From Chitinophagaceae bacterium (GTDB lineage: Bacteria; Bacteroidota; Bacteroidia; Chitinophagales; Chitinophagaceae): DNA of 40,392 bases. Positions within the stretch are counted from its first letter, which is position 1. Every line of letters begins with the position of its first letter. The notes beneath the pieces are model-generated. The model searched no databases and was not told where the DNA came from. It was given only the letters and a program-made list of their open reading frames with translations. This document shows, piece by piece, positions 16,735 through 25,740 of the stretch. The stretch lies in assembly GCA_947372235.1 (NCBI GenBank), contig CANBSW010000020.1, positions 1 to 40,392 of the forward strand, in the 5' to 3' direction. The position numbers and the translations under genes are program-made.

Positions 16735-17949
16735 ATGTCTTCCAGATTTTTTCAATGGCTGCGCATTTCTTTTTTTAATCTGTTACTGGTAGCTGTATTA
16801 GGATTTGTATTAAGGTACAAGATCGTATACTCTTTACCCTTTATCGATCAGAAACATTTACTCCATGCACATTCTCATTTTGCATTCACCGGCTGGATAA
16901 CCCAGGCTTTGATGGCATTGATGATCGCCACACTATCTAAACAAAAACAGGTTGATCTTTTCCCAAAATACCGCTGGTTATTATATGCGAATCTGATAAC
17001 GGCGTATGGTATGTTGTTCAGTTTTCCTATTCAGGGCTATGGTTTTTTCTCGATCAGTTTTTCAACCCTGTCTATTTTTACTTCCTGGATCTTTGCCGTG
17101 GTTTGCTGGAAGGAGATCAATTCACTGCCTGCTAAAACCCTTTCGGGACAATGGTTTAAAGCTGCTCTGTTTTTTAATGCCTTGTCTGCACTGGGCGCAT
17201 TCTCTCTTGCTTTTATGATGGCTAATAAAATTATTCACCAGAACTGGTACTTGCTGGCCATTTATTTCTTCCTTCATTTTCAATACAATGGCTGGTTCTT
17301 TTTTGGTTGTATGGGATTGTTTGTTGCAAAACTCTCCTCGCTGTTTCCCGATGATAAAAAAATAAAAACTGCTTTCTGGCTGTTTGCCGGGTCATGTTTT
17401 CCTGCTTATTTTTTATCTGCTTTATGGCTAACCCTTCCTGTATGGTTGTATGTAGTGGTTATCATTAGTGCCATTGCACAATTGGCGGGCTGGATAAGAA
17501 TAATAAACATCATCATTAAAAATGAAAAGAAACCGGGAGCTTCATTGCCTGCACCTGCAAAATGGCTGCTGTTGTTTTCTTCTTTTGCATTAACTGTAAA
17601 ACTGTTTTTACAATTGGCCTCTACCATTCCTTATTTAAGTACGCTGGCATTTGGTTACAGACCCATTGTAATTGCTTATCTGCATTTAATACTGCTGGGG
17701 GTGATTACTTTGTTTTTACTGGGTTATTTGATGGGAGAGAATGTATTGCCCCGTAATAAAAAAGTAATGAAAGGGACTATCATTTTTACTGCTGCCATTA
17801 TTTTTAATGAATTTTTATTAATGATACAAGGTGTTACCGCCATCTCTTACATAATGGTTCCTTATATCAATGAATTGTTATTGTTGGCAGCATCTCTGCT
17901 GTTTACAGGAATATTATTGTTGAATTTGGGAATAAAAAAACAAACCTGA
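16735..17949 (+). CDS. multi-spanning membrane protein of the N2O/NO cluster
   Basis: This protein of about 404 residues is almost entirely membrane-embedded (about 12 hydrophobic segments). His residues fall in helix-like segments: HLLHAHSHFAFTGWITQALM near the N-terminus, YFFLHFQYNGWFFFG in the middle and AYLHLILLGVITLFLLGYL near residue 315. This pattern recalls haem-copper-oxidase-like and NnrS-like proteins, which are linked to NO metabolism, but I cannot assign a family with certainty. It has its own Fnr-type promoter and is followed after 55 nt by RIC, whose operator overlaps this gene's stop codon. The setting points to a role in NO or haem/copper handling (inference). ATG 16735 is used in preference to 16726 because of the promoter position. 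Confidence 0.8.
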   Translation: MSSRFFQWLRISFFNLLLVAVLGFVLRYKIVYSLPFIDQKHLLHAHSHFAFTGWITQALMALMIATLSKQKQVDLFPKYRWLLYANLITAYGMLFSFPIQGYGFFSISFSTLSIFTSWIFAVVCWKEINSLPAKTLSGQWFKAALFFNALSALGAFSLAFMMANKIIHQNWYLLAIYFFLHFQYNGWFFFGCMGLFVAKLSSLFPDDKKIKTAFWLFAGSCFPAYFLSALWLTLPVWLYVVVIISAIAQLAGWIRIINIIIKNEKKPGASLPAPAKWLLLFSSFALTVKLFLQLASTIPYLSTLAFGYRPIVIAYLHLILLGVITLFLLGYLMGENVLPRNKKVMKGTIIFTAAIIFNEFLLMIQGVTAISYIMVPYINELLLLAASLLFTGILLLNLGIKKQT

Positions 17950-17989
17950 CCTCAATCATAATCTGCTGATTGGTTCAGAGCGAGTTTTG
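17946..17989 (+). promoter_or_regulatory. Fnr-type promoter of the RIC/ScdA gene
   Basis: The operator CTGAC-CTCA-ATCAT (17946-17959, 8 of 10 positions, centre 17952.5) overlaps the stop of the upstream gene. The -7 element GAGTTTTG (17982-17989, one mismatch to TAnnTTTG) starts 29.5 nt from the centre. The element lies 15 nt before the ATG at 18005 and covers the TTG at 17987, ruling that out as a start. Confidence 0.7.
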
Positions 17990-18004
17990 CTAAAAATAAC
18001 CACT

Positions 18005-18727
18005 ATGACAAATATCGCAACACAAACACTGGCCTCTATTGTAACACTTAATAGCCAGACAGCTACCGTACTTGAAAAATACAACCTGGATTTTTGCTGT
18101 AAAGGAAAACGGACACTTACCGAAGCCTGCGCTGAAAAAGGATTGTTGCTGGAAGAAATTTCTTTGGAACTGGAACAACAGATCAATGGCAGACCAGAAT
18201 CAAAAATGCCATTCACAGAAATGAATTGTGAACAGATGATCAGTTATATTTTAATACATCACCATTTCTATGTAAAACAAGCTATGCCTATGATCGCATA
18301 TCATCTGGAAAAAATTGCTGCAAAACATGGTGAGCGGTTTCCTTATATGGTTGAGGTAAAAGAAATCTTTACTGAAATTCAGCAAGAAATGACATCGCAT
18401 ATGCAGAAAGAAGAAATGATCCTATTTCCCAGAATTAAACAATTGGAAACTGCACTAAACAATGAAGCAGGACTGTTGGTAAGTGAAAATTTTATCAGTG
18501 GCCCTGTGGAAGTAATGATGAATGAACACGATCATGCCGGTGATCTTTTATACCGTATACGTGAGTTAACCAATAACTATGAAATACCCGAATCGGCCTG
18601 CACTACTTTTCGACTTGCTTTAGCTGAGTTAAAAGAATTTGAAGAAGACCTGCACAAACATGTACACCTTGAAAACAACCACCTGTTTCCAAAAGCATTA
18701 GAGGCAAGGGAAGAGTTTGTATCCTGA
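18005..18727 (+). CDS. ric: iron-sulfur cluster repair di-iron protein (RIC/ScdA/YtfE)
   Basis: This 240-residue protein has the ScdA N-terminal domain with YNLDFCCKGKRTL (Cys31, Cys32) and a hemerythrin-like domain with His/Glu ligands (ILIHHHFYV near 85, HGERFPY near 108, SHMQKEEMILFP near 132, NEHDHAGDLL near 180, HVHLENNHLFPKA near 220). The YtfE/ScdA family repairs iron-sulfur clusters damaged by NO or oxidants and may also act on NO. The ATG at 18005 is used because a promoter element covers the upstream TTG. Its Fnr-type promoter is consistent with control by the neighbouring Crp/Fnr regulator. It converges on the pectate lyase gene with repeat H6 between them. Confidence 0.95.
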   Translation: MTNIATQTLASIVTLNSQTATVLEKYNLDFCCKGKRTLTEACAEKGLLLEEISLELEQQINGRPESKMPFTEMNCEQMISYILIHHHFYVKQAMPMIAYHLEKIAAKHGERFPYMVEVKEIFTEIQQEMTSHMQKEEMILFPRIKQLETALNNEAGLLVSENFISGPVEVMMNEHDHAGDLLYRIRELTNNYEIPESACTTFRLALAELKEFEEDLHKHVHLENNHLFPKALEAREEFVS

Positions 18728-18735
18728 TTTTTTTC

Positions 18736-18825
18736 GTTTCAATAAGAGGAGGACAAGAGAAAAGGAGCTCAAAAGAGTTTATCTCTTGCTATACTCATTC
18801 TCTCTTGTCCTTCTCTTATTGAACC
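18736..18825 (+). repeat. interspersed repeat element, copy 2 (H6)
   Basis: Arms 18736-18760 and 18801-18825 pair at 23 of 25 positions (mismatches are G-U type) around a 40-nt loop. Arms and loop match the 7544-7632 element in inverted orientation. It fills the space between two convergent genes and may act as a bidirectional terminator. Confidence 0.85.
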
Positions 18826-18847
18826 TTTCTAACAAAATGGATGTCTG

Positions 18848-20032
18848 CTATTTAGAAACACCAACTCCCCATTTCTTATTCCATTCGGGCCAGGCTTTTA
18901 AAACCTTTTGTGGTTCATAGGTGTACCATCCATACCCATCCCTACGCTCACGATCTACTTCAGCCAATGAGTAAACCACTTTACTGTCGCGGTTGCAGAA
19001 CAGGGGTTTGTGGGTTTCCAATTCGTAATAGCGTGTCCAGATAGGTGGTGCAGCAGGATCTTCCACTACGATCCTGTCAATGGTAGAAACCTTGTATTTT
19101 GTTTGTAATGCCGGAGCAGGTATGGTTTTTACGCGTATGCCATTGATCCTGGAAATTTCAAACCATTTTACAGCCTGTTGTATAGCATTAATAACAGGCG
19201 CACCGGGATGATCGATACTCATTAAAAACAAAACAATGCCCGCACTTTCATTATTACAAATGGAAGGTGGCTCAAAAGCCCTTGCCCAGGCGGGTGCTAA
19301 GGTGTTTTCATCATGTTGCTGGCACCAGGCATTCAACACTCCTTTTTCTTTGATTTGTGTTTGTAAAATACAGTCGATGCCTTTTAAGTATGCTTTGTTT
19401 ACTTTTTTGTACAAAGAAGCATCTACAAACGAATAAGCAGTTTCATGATCAACAATATCTTTTAAAACAGATAGTACTCCAATCATGGCATCATCATTAT
19501 AAGTAATATGCCTGCTATAACCTTTTTCCAAAGGATAATATTGCGGCCACCCTCCATTATCATATTGTGCCGATAGCATAAAATAAATCCCGTTTACAGA
19601 GGCGGTTTTATACTTATTAATTTTAGTAACCGTATATATTCTTGCCAGGCATTCTATCTGTGTAAAGGTTGTGCTGTTATCAAAAGTTGTATTTGTGAGC
19701 GATTTGGCACTGGCCAGTTTAAGCTTTTGCTCATCCGTTAATATTGCCTGCATATCATAATTCTTTGGCCAGCCCCCATTTGTTTTTTGATAAAGAAGAA
19801 TATTATCACCGATAGCTGTTAAGTCTGTTGCCCGATAACAGGGACGACCCGGAAGCGGATCAATGATATTCTCCTTATCAAAAATATCGTACCAATGATG
19901 TGCACTGCTTTGAAAAGGAATTGTGTCTACCACGGTATATTTTCGCATCATTTGCGAAAGGGTCGGATTGATTACAAACAGAGATATACTCAAAAAAACA
20001 ATTGTAAATCTGTAATACCTGAGTAAACACAT
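18848..20032 (-). CDS. pectate lyase, PL10-like, secreted
   Basis: The ATG at 20030-20032 gives MCLLRYYRFTIVFLSISLFV, a plausible signal peptide; the upstream TTG start (20062) is less likely. The protein is about 394 residues. Motifs NGGWPKNYDM and YDNGGWPQYYPL, ITYNDDAMIGVL, DCILQTQ and FEPPSICNNESAG match family PL10 pectate lyases (alpha/alpha toroid fold), which cleave polygalacturonate by beta-elimination using calcium. It stands alone, without SusC/SusD neighbours, so it is not part of a visible polysaccharide utilisation locus. Confidence 0.88.
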   Translation of the reverse strand: MCLLRYYRFTIVFLSISLFVINPTLSQMMRKYTVVDTIPFQSSAHHWYDIFDKENIIDPLPGRPCYRATDLTAIGDNILLYQKTNGGWPKNYDMQAILTDEQKLKLASAKSLTNTTFDNSTTFTQIECLARIYTVTKINKYKTASVNGIYFMLSAQYDNGGWPQYYPLEKGYSRHITYNDDAMIGVLSVLKDIVDHETAYSFVDASLYKKVNKAYLKGIDCILQTQIKEKGVLNAWCQQHDENTLAPAWARAFEPPSICNNESAGIVLFLMSIDHPGAPVINAIQQAVKWFEISRINGIRVKTIPAPALQTKYKVSTIDRIVVEDPAAPPIWTRYYELETHKPLFCNRDSKVVYSLAEVDRERRDGYGWYTYEPQKVLKAWPEWNKKWGVGVSK

Positions 20033-20558
20033 ATAGGAAGCAGGTTGGAATTTATAAATCAACCGATAGGGAAATTCGTACTTTTTAAAGTAAATCCATT
20101 AAGCGCACGACAATTTTTTCTGAAATCAACGGAATCCAGTATAAAAGCGATCTAAAAACAGCGTTAGTAAGATCTGACAACTTTAATGGTACAAGTCTTA
20201 GTTATTTGAATAAGGCACCGGTAATAAAGTTTTTGGGGGTCAGTATATTGGTATCAGTAAAATAATATAACCTTTTATTTTATGTTTCGATATGATAAAC
20301 ATCAGTGAATTATATCCGATAAAATAATACTTTGCTATCCGATTGGCAAAATACCTGTTATTATTTAAGGCTTCGGGTTATATCCAGCATTTTAAGGATG
20401 AATTTTGACCATTACCAAGGGGATATGTATCTCCGATATTAAATATAAATAGGCCAATATCTTCTCCTCAACTTCCATTTTGTTAACAGTTGATTTGTTC
20501 AGACTGCTATAAAGAGATACTTGAGGACTCTGATCATGTATAAAGTCTTTTTTATTTA
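20033..20558. other. divergent intergenic region before the first histidine kinase
   Basis: This gap of about 526 bases contains a Fnr-type site with a nearby -7 (20292-20334), two TATCCGAT words flanking TTTG, and a 7-codon reading frame (ATG 20536 to TAA 20559) whose stop overlaps the kinase ATG. The presumed leader of the kinase mRNA is about 220 nt, long enough for a regulatory RNA, but no structure was recognised. Confidence 0.5.
20292..20334 (+). promoter_or_regulatory. possible Fnr-type promoter of the first kinase
   Basis: ATGAT-AAAC-ATCAG (20292-20305, one mismatch, centre 20298.5) is followed by ATACTTTG (20327-20334). The TTTG lies 32.5 nt from the centre, one base closer than in five other promoters here. 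The kinase gene starts about 220 nt downstream. Confidence 0.5.
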
Positions 20559-23246
20559 ATGAAGCTTGCAAGAAATCATATTATAACAGCTGCTGCTGTT
20601 TTTACTATTCTGGTTAGCTCTGTTGTTATAATAGGTTGGTTTTTCGATATAGGATTATTCAAATCCATTCTGGATTCTTATATATCCATGAAGTTTAATA
20701 CAGCTGTTTGTTTCCTGATAACAGGTATTTTACTGCTGAAGCTGGAAAAAAAGAAGGTTCGGGTTGCCGAAGACTTTTTCGTTTTAATACTTATTGTTAG
20801 CAGTGTTCTAACACTTAGTGAGTATATTTTTAATTATAATTTGGGTATTGATGAATTTTTGTGGAAGGAGGGAACCGGAACTCCTAATACTTTCTTTCCG
20901 GGGAGGCCCAGTGCTGCATCTGCATTAAATTTTCTGTTCATCAGTCTTCTTTTTATCCTTATCCGCATAAAACGAGGTTACATTATTTCTTTTGTTCTAT
21001 TCTCGATCTGTTGTTTAATTGGTGTATTTTCTTTTATCAGTTATCTTTTTGGAATCGAAAATATGATTGGTGTTGGGTCACTTACCACACTTGCCTTGCA
21101 TACAAGTATTTTGTTTATTGTTATTTGTGTGGGAATTTCTCAAACAAATTATTTCGATGAAATAGCAGGTACTTTTAAACACAAGCTCCTTATAGGATTT
21201 TTAGGAATAGCCATCGCATTTATTGTAATTTTTTATTTAGACAATAAAAACGATGAACAGTTTATTGATATAGCAAAACATAAAGCAAATACAGAAATGG
21301 CTTTGTCTGTTTCTGATGATATACTCTTCATGCTTTCAAAAGCAGAATCCGGAGTGAGGGGTTTTTTGGTTACAGAAAACAAAGAAATTTTAAATACAGC
21401 GGATTCAATCAGAATATATATATATAGTAAACTCGGACAACTCAAGAGTCTTACTGCAGATACAAAGGAAAAAGAGAATCGAATTGACTCTCTTTCAATT
21501 TTGATATCAAACCGGTTTCAACTTTTTGATAAAGAACTATTAGCAAAATCATTCAAAGATGATCCACAGATTCGAAACTATATTTCAGAATCGGTTGCAC
21601 TAACTTATAAAATCATTTCTGTAATCGCGCAGGTAAAATCTGATCAAAGAAAATATTTAACAGCACAAGAAAATGAGCACGAAAAAAGAATTTCCGGCTC
21701 CGACAGAACCATTTATTTTTTTGCTTTCTGTTTGTTTTGGATTCTGATCACTCTTTTAGTATTCATTTTTCGTAATACGAATGCAAGGGTCAAAGCGGAG
21801 GAAGAAGCCCGACAGTTGTCACTTTCCCTTGAAAGGCATATTAAAATAAGAACCAATGAATTGATAAGTACACGAGATCAATTCCGGTTTACACTGGATA
21901 ATATGATGGAAGGAGTGCAGATTATAAGCTTTGACTGGAAATTTATTTATGTAAATGATTCAATGCTTAAGCAGATCAAATACACACGTGAGGGATTGAT
22001 AGGGTTTTCTGTAAAAGATAAATATCAGGATTTTGAGCTAACAGAGGTTTACAAAGCTTGCAAACATTGTTTTGAAGAAAGAGCCTCTTTAAATATTGAA
22101 GATAAATTTGTTTATGATGATGGGTCTGTCAAATACTTTGAATGTAGTATACAGCCTGTGCCTGAAGGTGTGTTTATACTTTCAGTAGATATTACAGACA
22201 GGAAGATGGCTTTAGAGAAAATAAAAGCTAATGAAGATAAATATCGGGCTGTAATTGATAATTCATTATTTGCCATTATTCTGGCCCGACCCGGGGAAAA
22301 ACCATTTCAATGTAATAATGCAACTCTTAAAATGTTTGAATATACTGAAGAAGAGTTCATGAATTTAACACGTGAACAATTACTGGATTTTAGTGATCCT
22401 AAATTGGTTCAGCAGCTAAAAGACAGAGATATTAAAGGGAGCAGCAGGGGTGAATGTATGGGTATCAAAAAAAATGGACAAAAATTTAGTTGTGAAGTTA
22501 CCTCCGTTATTTTCAAAGATAGCAATGGTGATAATATGACTTGTGCCATGATTGCTGATATTTCGCAACGAAAAATTGCCGAAGAAAAATTGTTATATGC
22601 AAATGAAGAATTGCGAAAATTAACCCTTCATTTAAATACTGTAAGAGAAGAGGAGCGGCAAAAATTATCCAGAGAAATACAGGAAGAACTGGGTCAGCTT
22701 GCTTCTGCAATAAAAATGGATATCGACTGGTTAAATTTAAACATAACCGATTCCGATGTAAGGGTAAAAGCAAGAATGAAAAATGCTTTGTATGTGCTTC
22801 AGTTAATGATTGATTCTACCCGTAAAATAGCCAGTTATCTGAGACCCGGAATGATTGATGAACTTGGGTTAAATGCTACACTTAAATGGCAATGTGAAGA
22901 TTTTCAAAAAATCAATAATATCCCATGTGTTTTCACGGAAGATTATGACGATAGTCAGCTGCCAAGTAATGTAAGAACCGAGTTGTTCCGGATCTGTCAG
23001 GAAGCGCTTAATAATATTGTACGTCATGCACAGGCAACAAAAGTGAATGTTAGTATTCGTAAAGCAGATTTCGGTGTAGAGATATCTGTAAAGGATGATG
23101 GGAAAGGGTTTGATTCTTCTAATAGAAATAACGATTTGGGTCTGATAGCAATACGCGAACGGGTTCACTCTATACTTGGAGAATTGATTATAGAGAGTGA
23201 GCCGGGAAAGGGAACCAATATTAAGGTACGGGTTCCCGTTCATTAG
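20559..23246 (+). CDS. CHASE3/PAS sensor kinase lacking the phospho-acceptor His
   Basis: This 895-residue protein has an N-terminal block of about six or seven membrane helices (to about residue 200), a further helix near 212-232, a CHASE3 sensor (about 235-380, AESGVRGFLVTENKEI), a membrane helix near 385-403, two PAS domains (about 440-555 and 558-685), a HisKA_3-type dimerisation domain and a HATPase domain with N-box EALNNIVRHA and G-box DDGKGFD, LGLIAIRERV. In HisKA_3 kinases the H-box reads roughly EIHDELGQ; here it is EIQEELGQ, with Gln708 (CAG, 22680-22682) replacing the acceptor His. The ATP site looks intact. It may be a pseudokinase, a partner of another kinase, or work by a different residue. 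No response regulator gene is near. A Fnr-type site lies upstream. Confidence 0.9.
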   Translation: MKLARNHIITAAAVFTILVSSVVIIGWFFDIGLFKSILDSYISMKFNTAVCFLITGILLLKLEKKKVRVAEDFFVLILIVSSVLTLSEYIFNYNLGIDEFLWKEGTGTPNTFFPGRPSAASALNFLFISLLFILIRIKRGYIISFVLFSICCLIGVFSFISYLFGIENMIGVGSLTTLALHTSILFIVICVGISQTNYFDEIAGTFKHKLLIGFLGIAIAFIVIFYLDNKNDEQFIDIAKHKANTEMALSVSDDILFMLSKAESGVRGFLVTENKEILNTADSIRIYIYSKLGQLKSLTADTKEKENRIDSLSILISNRFQLFDKELLAKSFKDDPQIRNYISESVALTYKIISVIAQVKSDQRKYLTAQENEHEKRISGSDRTIYFFAFCLFWILITLLVFIFRNTNARVKAEEEARQLSLSLERHIKIRTNELISTRDQFRFTLDNMMEGVQIISFDWKFIYVNDSMLKQIKYTREGLIGFSVKDKYQDFELTEVYKACKHCFEERASLNIEDKFVYDDGSVKYFECSIQPVPEGVFILSVDITDRKMALEKIKANEDKYRAVIDNSLFAIILARPGEKPFQCNNATLKMFEYTEEEFMNLTREQLLDFSDPKLVQQLKDRDIKGSSRGECMGIKKNGQKFSCEVTSVIFKDSNGDNMTCAMIADISQRKIAEEKLLYANEELRKLTLHLNTVREEERQKLSREIQEELGQLASAIKMDIDWLNLNITDSDVRVKARMKNALYVLQLMIDSTRKIASYLRPGMIDELGLNATLKWQCEDFQKINNIPCVFTEDYDDSQLPSNVRTELFRICQEALNNIVRHAQATKVNVSIRKADFGVEISVKDDGKGFDSSNRNNDLGLIAIRERVHSILGELIIESEPGKGTNIKVRVPVH

Positions 23247-23363
23247 TGAAATTTTCCGGAATTCAAATACGTTTAGATCCAGGTGTATAGTGGCTCAGAA
23301 AAATGTAATTCCACAAAAACACCCCGCCATAAAAATTCAGGAAGCAAATAATACTTTAAATAA

Positions 23364-24140
23364 TTATAATTCTCTTACCCAGATATTTCTATAACTGATA
23401 GGCTCACTCTTATCACCATGGGCCTGTAATTTTATAGGGCATGGGCCATGTTTTTGGTAGGATGGCTGGCCTATATAAGGCGTATCTCCTTTTAATTCAA
23501 AATTATTCTGTACCAGAACACCGTTATGAATAGCGGTAACACGGGCCGGAGATCTTAATGTACCATCTTCATTAAAACGAGGAGCGGTCCAAACAACATC
23601 ATATGATTGCCAGTCGCCGGGTTTACGGCAGGCATTGGCAAGTGGAGGCGATTGTTTATACATACTTCCTGCCTGCCCGTTTACGTATGTTGTATTGTTG
23701 TAATTATCTAATACCTGTAATTCATAACCCCCTGCTCCAAAAGGTAATGCTGCCAGGAAAATACCACTGTTACCCCTGGCTTGTCCGGTACCGGTAATAT
23801 TTGCGGGGATCTGATATTCAATATGCAATTGAAAATCGGTAAAAGTTCTTTTGGTTTGAATATCACCGGCCGATTTGTTAACCATCATGGCGTTATCGGT
23901 TAAGATCCATTTGGCAGCGGCTTTGGGGTCTTTTTCACTCACCCATTCATCCATATTTTTACCATTAAATAAAACTATGGCATCGGACGGTGCATCGCTG
24001 CTGCTGGCTCCGGGCGTAACAATTTTAGGTACCGGTGTATAATATTCGGTTTCTTTCGGATCGCCGCCTTTTTGTTGTGCGAAACAGTTAACTGAAATAA
24101 CAGTGATTAGAACCCCGCTTAAAAATATTCTGTGATTCAT
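23364..24140 (-). CDS. secreted DUF1080 / 3-keto-disaccharide hydrolase-like protein
   Basis: A signal peptide (MNHRIFLSGVLITVISVNCFA) leads to a concanavalin-like DUF1080 domain with IVLFNGKNMDEWVSEK, NSGIFLAALP and YELQVLDNYNN motifs. Members of this family include 3-keto-glycoside hydrolases and often sit beside Gfo/Idh/MocA oxidoreductases, as here (about 100 nt downstream of 24243-25574). The substrate cannot be read from sequence. Length (258 residues) is usual. A remnant of the interspersed repeat lies upstream. Confidence 0.88.
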   Translation of the reverse strand: MNHRIFLSGVLITVISVNCFAQQKGGDPKETEYYTPVPKIVTPGASSSDAPSDAIVLFNGKNMDEWVSEKDPKAAAKWILTDNAMMVNKSAGDIQTKRTFTDFQLHIEYQIPANITGTGQARGNSGIFLAALPFGAGGYELQVLDNYNNTTYVNGQAGSMYKQSPPLANACRKPGDWQSYDVVWTAPRFNEDGTLRSPARVTAIHNGVLVQNNFELKGDTPYIGQPSYQKHGPCPIKLQAHGDKSEPISYRNIWVREL

Positions 24141-24171
24141 TGTATTGATGATTTGATGGTGATGATTTTTA

Positions 24172-24220
24172 CTTTCAATAAGTGAAGACCGGCGAAAAAA
24201 AGTATAGCAAGAGAAAACTA
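24172..24220 (-). repeat. interspersed repeat element, copy 3, degraded
   Basis: CTTTCAATAAGTGAAGAC followed by CGAAAAAAAGTATAGCAAGA and AAACT aligns to the left arm and loop of the 7544-7632 element with few gaps. The right arm is not recognisable; a faint trace may run to the end of the oxidoreductase gene. It reads in the orientation of the 7544 copy and lies between two tandem minus-strand genes. Confidence 0.65.
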
Positions 24221-24242
24221 TGTTAACTCCTTTTACCCTATC

Positions 24243-25574
24243 CTATACCTTTGGCAACATATACCCATTATGGTATTCCTTCATCAGGTATTGTTTGTTA
24301 ATGGCCTCATCGGTAAATCTTTCTTTCTCCTTATCCCATTTTAATTTCTGTCCGCTGCGGAAAGAAATATTTCCCATTTGTGCAACAGTTGCCACATGGG
24401 CACCTGCCTGAATAGAACAATTCAGTTCTTCTGTTTTGCGTGATTTAACCACACTTACAAAATTGAGCCAGTGTTTATCCAGACCGTTATCCGATGATTT
24501 TACAAAGGGTTTGCTCACTTTATTTTTGGCCTGTCTTTCTTCTATCACTTCCCAGCCTCCGCGGTTTAATACAAGGGTTCCGTTATTTCCTATATAAGCA
24601 ATACCATGGTCTTTGCCATAAGAGCCATTATCAATACCCATGGCCGAATCCCAAACAAGGTTAAATCCATCAAACTCATACATGGTGGTAAGTGTATCGG
24701 GAGTTTCTTCATACAATTCAGGATAAGCAAATTTGCCACCCATCCCATCGATCGTTTTTGGAACACCGGCTTTCATGCCTAATAATGCATAGTCTAATAA
24801 ATGCACGCCCCAGTCTGTCATCAGGCCACCCGCATAATCCCAGAACCAGCGAAAATGAAAATGAAAACGGCTGGCATTAAAAGGTCTGATAGAAGCAGGT
24901 CCCAGCCATTGTTTATAATCAACTCCCGGAGGTGGAGCACTATCGGCCACTACTGGCTGAGGGCGCATCCATCCCTGATAGCACCATACTTTTACTGTAC
25001 GGATATTTCCCAACTGCCCGCTTTGTACAAAATCTACCGCATCTTTAAAATGTTGCTGACTGCGCTGCCATTGCCCGCCTTGTACTACTTTGTTGTATCT
25101 TTTTTGAGCAGCCACCATGGTTCTGCATTCAATGATGGAATTGCCAACAGGTTTTTCTACATATACATCTTTACCGGCCTCGCAGGCATGTATCATAATC
25201 AGTGCATGCCAGTGGTCGGGTGTGCCGATAATCACCGCATCAATATCTTTCTGGTCTAATAGTTTCCGGTAATCGCTATAAACACTGATTCGGGAAGTAT
25301 CAATATTTTTCGTTTTAAGTTCGTTCATTCTTTTATCGATCACAGTTTTATCAATATCGCAAACCGCAACCAGATTTACTCCAGGCACTTTTAATGCAGC
25401 CTGTACATTACTCCAGCCCATACCATTGATACCAATGGCGCCAATATTTAATTGGTCGCTGGGTGAGATCCGGTTTTTAAACATGGCAAAAGTATTTTTG
25501 CCAAAAGAGGATGCCAGCATACTGCCGCCTATTAATAACGATGACTGTTGTAAAAACTTTTTACGTGAATTCAT
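24243..25574 (-). CDS. Gfo/Idh/MocA oxidoreductase, exported
   Basis: This 443-residue protein has an N-terminal export-like segment (NSRKKFLQQSSLLIGGSMLASSF) of the twin-arginine-like type seen in Bacteroidota members, though it has RKK rather than RR. An NAD(P)-binding Rossmann domain (LNIGAIGINGMGWSNVQAA; LVAVCDIDKTV) is followed by GTPDHWHALI, the conserved EKPVGN and GLMTDWGVHLLDYAL. These enzymes oxidise or reduce sugars or glycosides; the DUF1080 neighbour suggests a 3-keto-glycoside route (inference). Confidence 0.92.
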   Translation of the reverse strand: MNSRKKFLQQSSLLIGGSMLASSFGKNTFAMFKNRISPSDQLNIGAIGINGMGWSNVQAALKVPGVNLVAVCDIDKTVIDKRMNELKTKNIDTSRISVYSDYRKLLDQKDIDAVIIGTPDHWHALIMIHACEAGKDVYVEKPVGNSIIECRTMVAAQKRYNKVVQGGQWQRSQQHFKDAVDFVQSGQLGNIRTVKVWCYQGWMRPQPVVADSAPPPGVDYKQWLGPASIRPFNASRFHFHFRWFWDYAGGLMTDWGVHLLDYALLGMKAGVPKTIDGMGGKFAYPELYEETPDTLTTMYEFDGFNLVWDSAMGIDNGSYGKDHGIAYIGNNGTLVLNRGGWEVIEERQAKNKVSKPFVKSSDNGLDKHWLNFVSVVKSRKTEELNCSIQAGAHVATVAQMGNISFRSGQKLKWDKEKERFTDEAINKQYLMKEYHNGYMLPKV

Positions 25575-25740
25575 AGAGCAATCGGTTTAAAATTTGTATG
25601 AAATAAAGGGCTTTCTATGTTATTATGAAAAGATACTGAATATAGATAGAATTCAGTAAATGATCAAGTGTGATGTTTTTGGTTCTTTAAATCAGTTTAA
25701 TAGTAAATACTTTAATTTGATGATTTCGAAATGCAGAAGG

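Noticed and set aside
17987-18004. TTG start for the RIC gene
   Set aside because: The TTG is part of the GAGTTTTG -7 element; the ATG at 18005 starts the conserved N-terminus.
18848-20032. Polysaccharide utilisation locus around the pectate lyase
   Set aside because: No SusC/SusD pair, sugar transporter or other carbohydrate enzyme is next to it.
20033-20290. Fnr-type site at 20292 as promoter for the pectate lyase on the minus strand
   Set aside because: The -7 candidate on the minus strand (TATATTAT) is poor, while on the plus strand a TTTG lies one base from the expected position.
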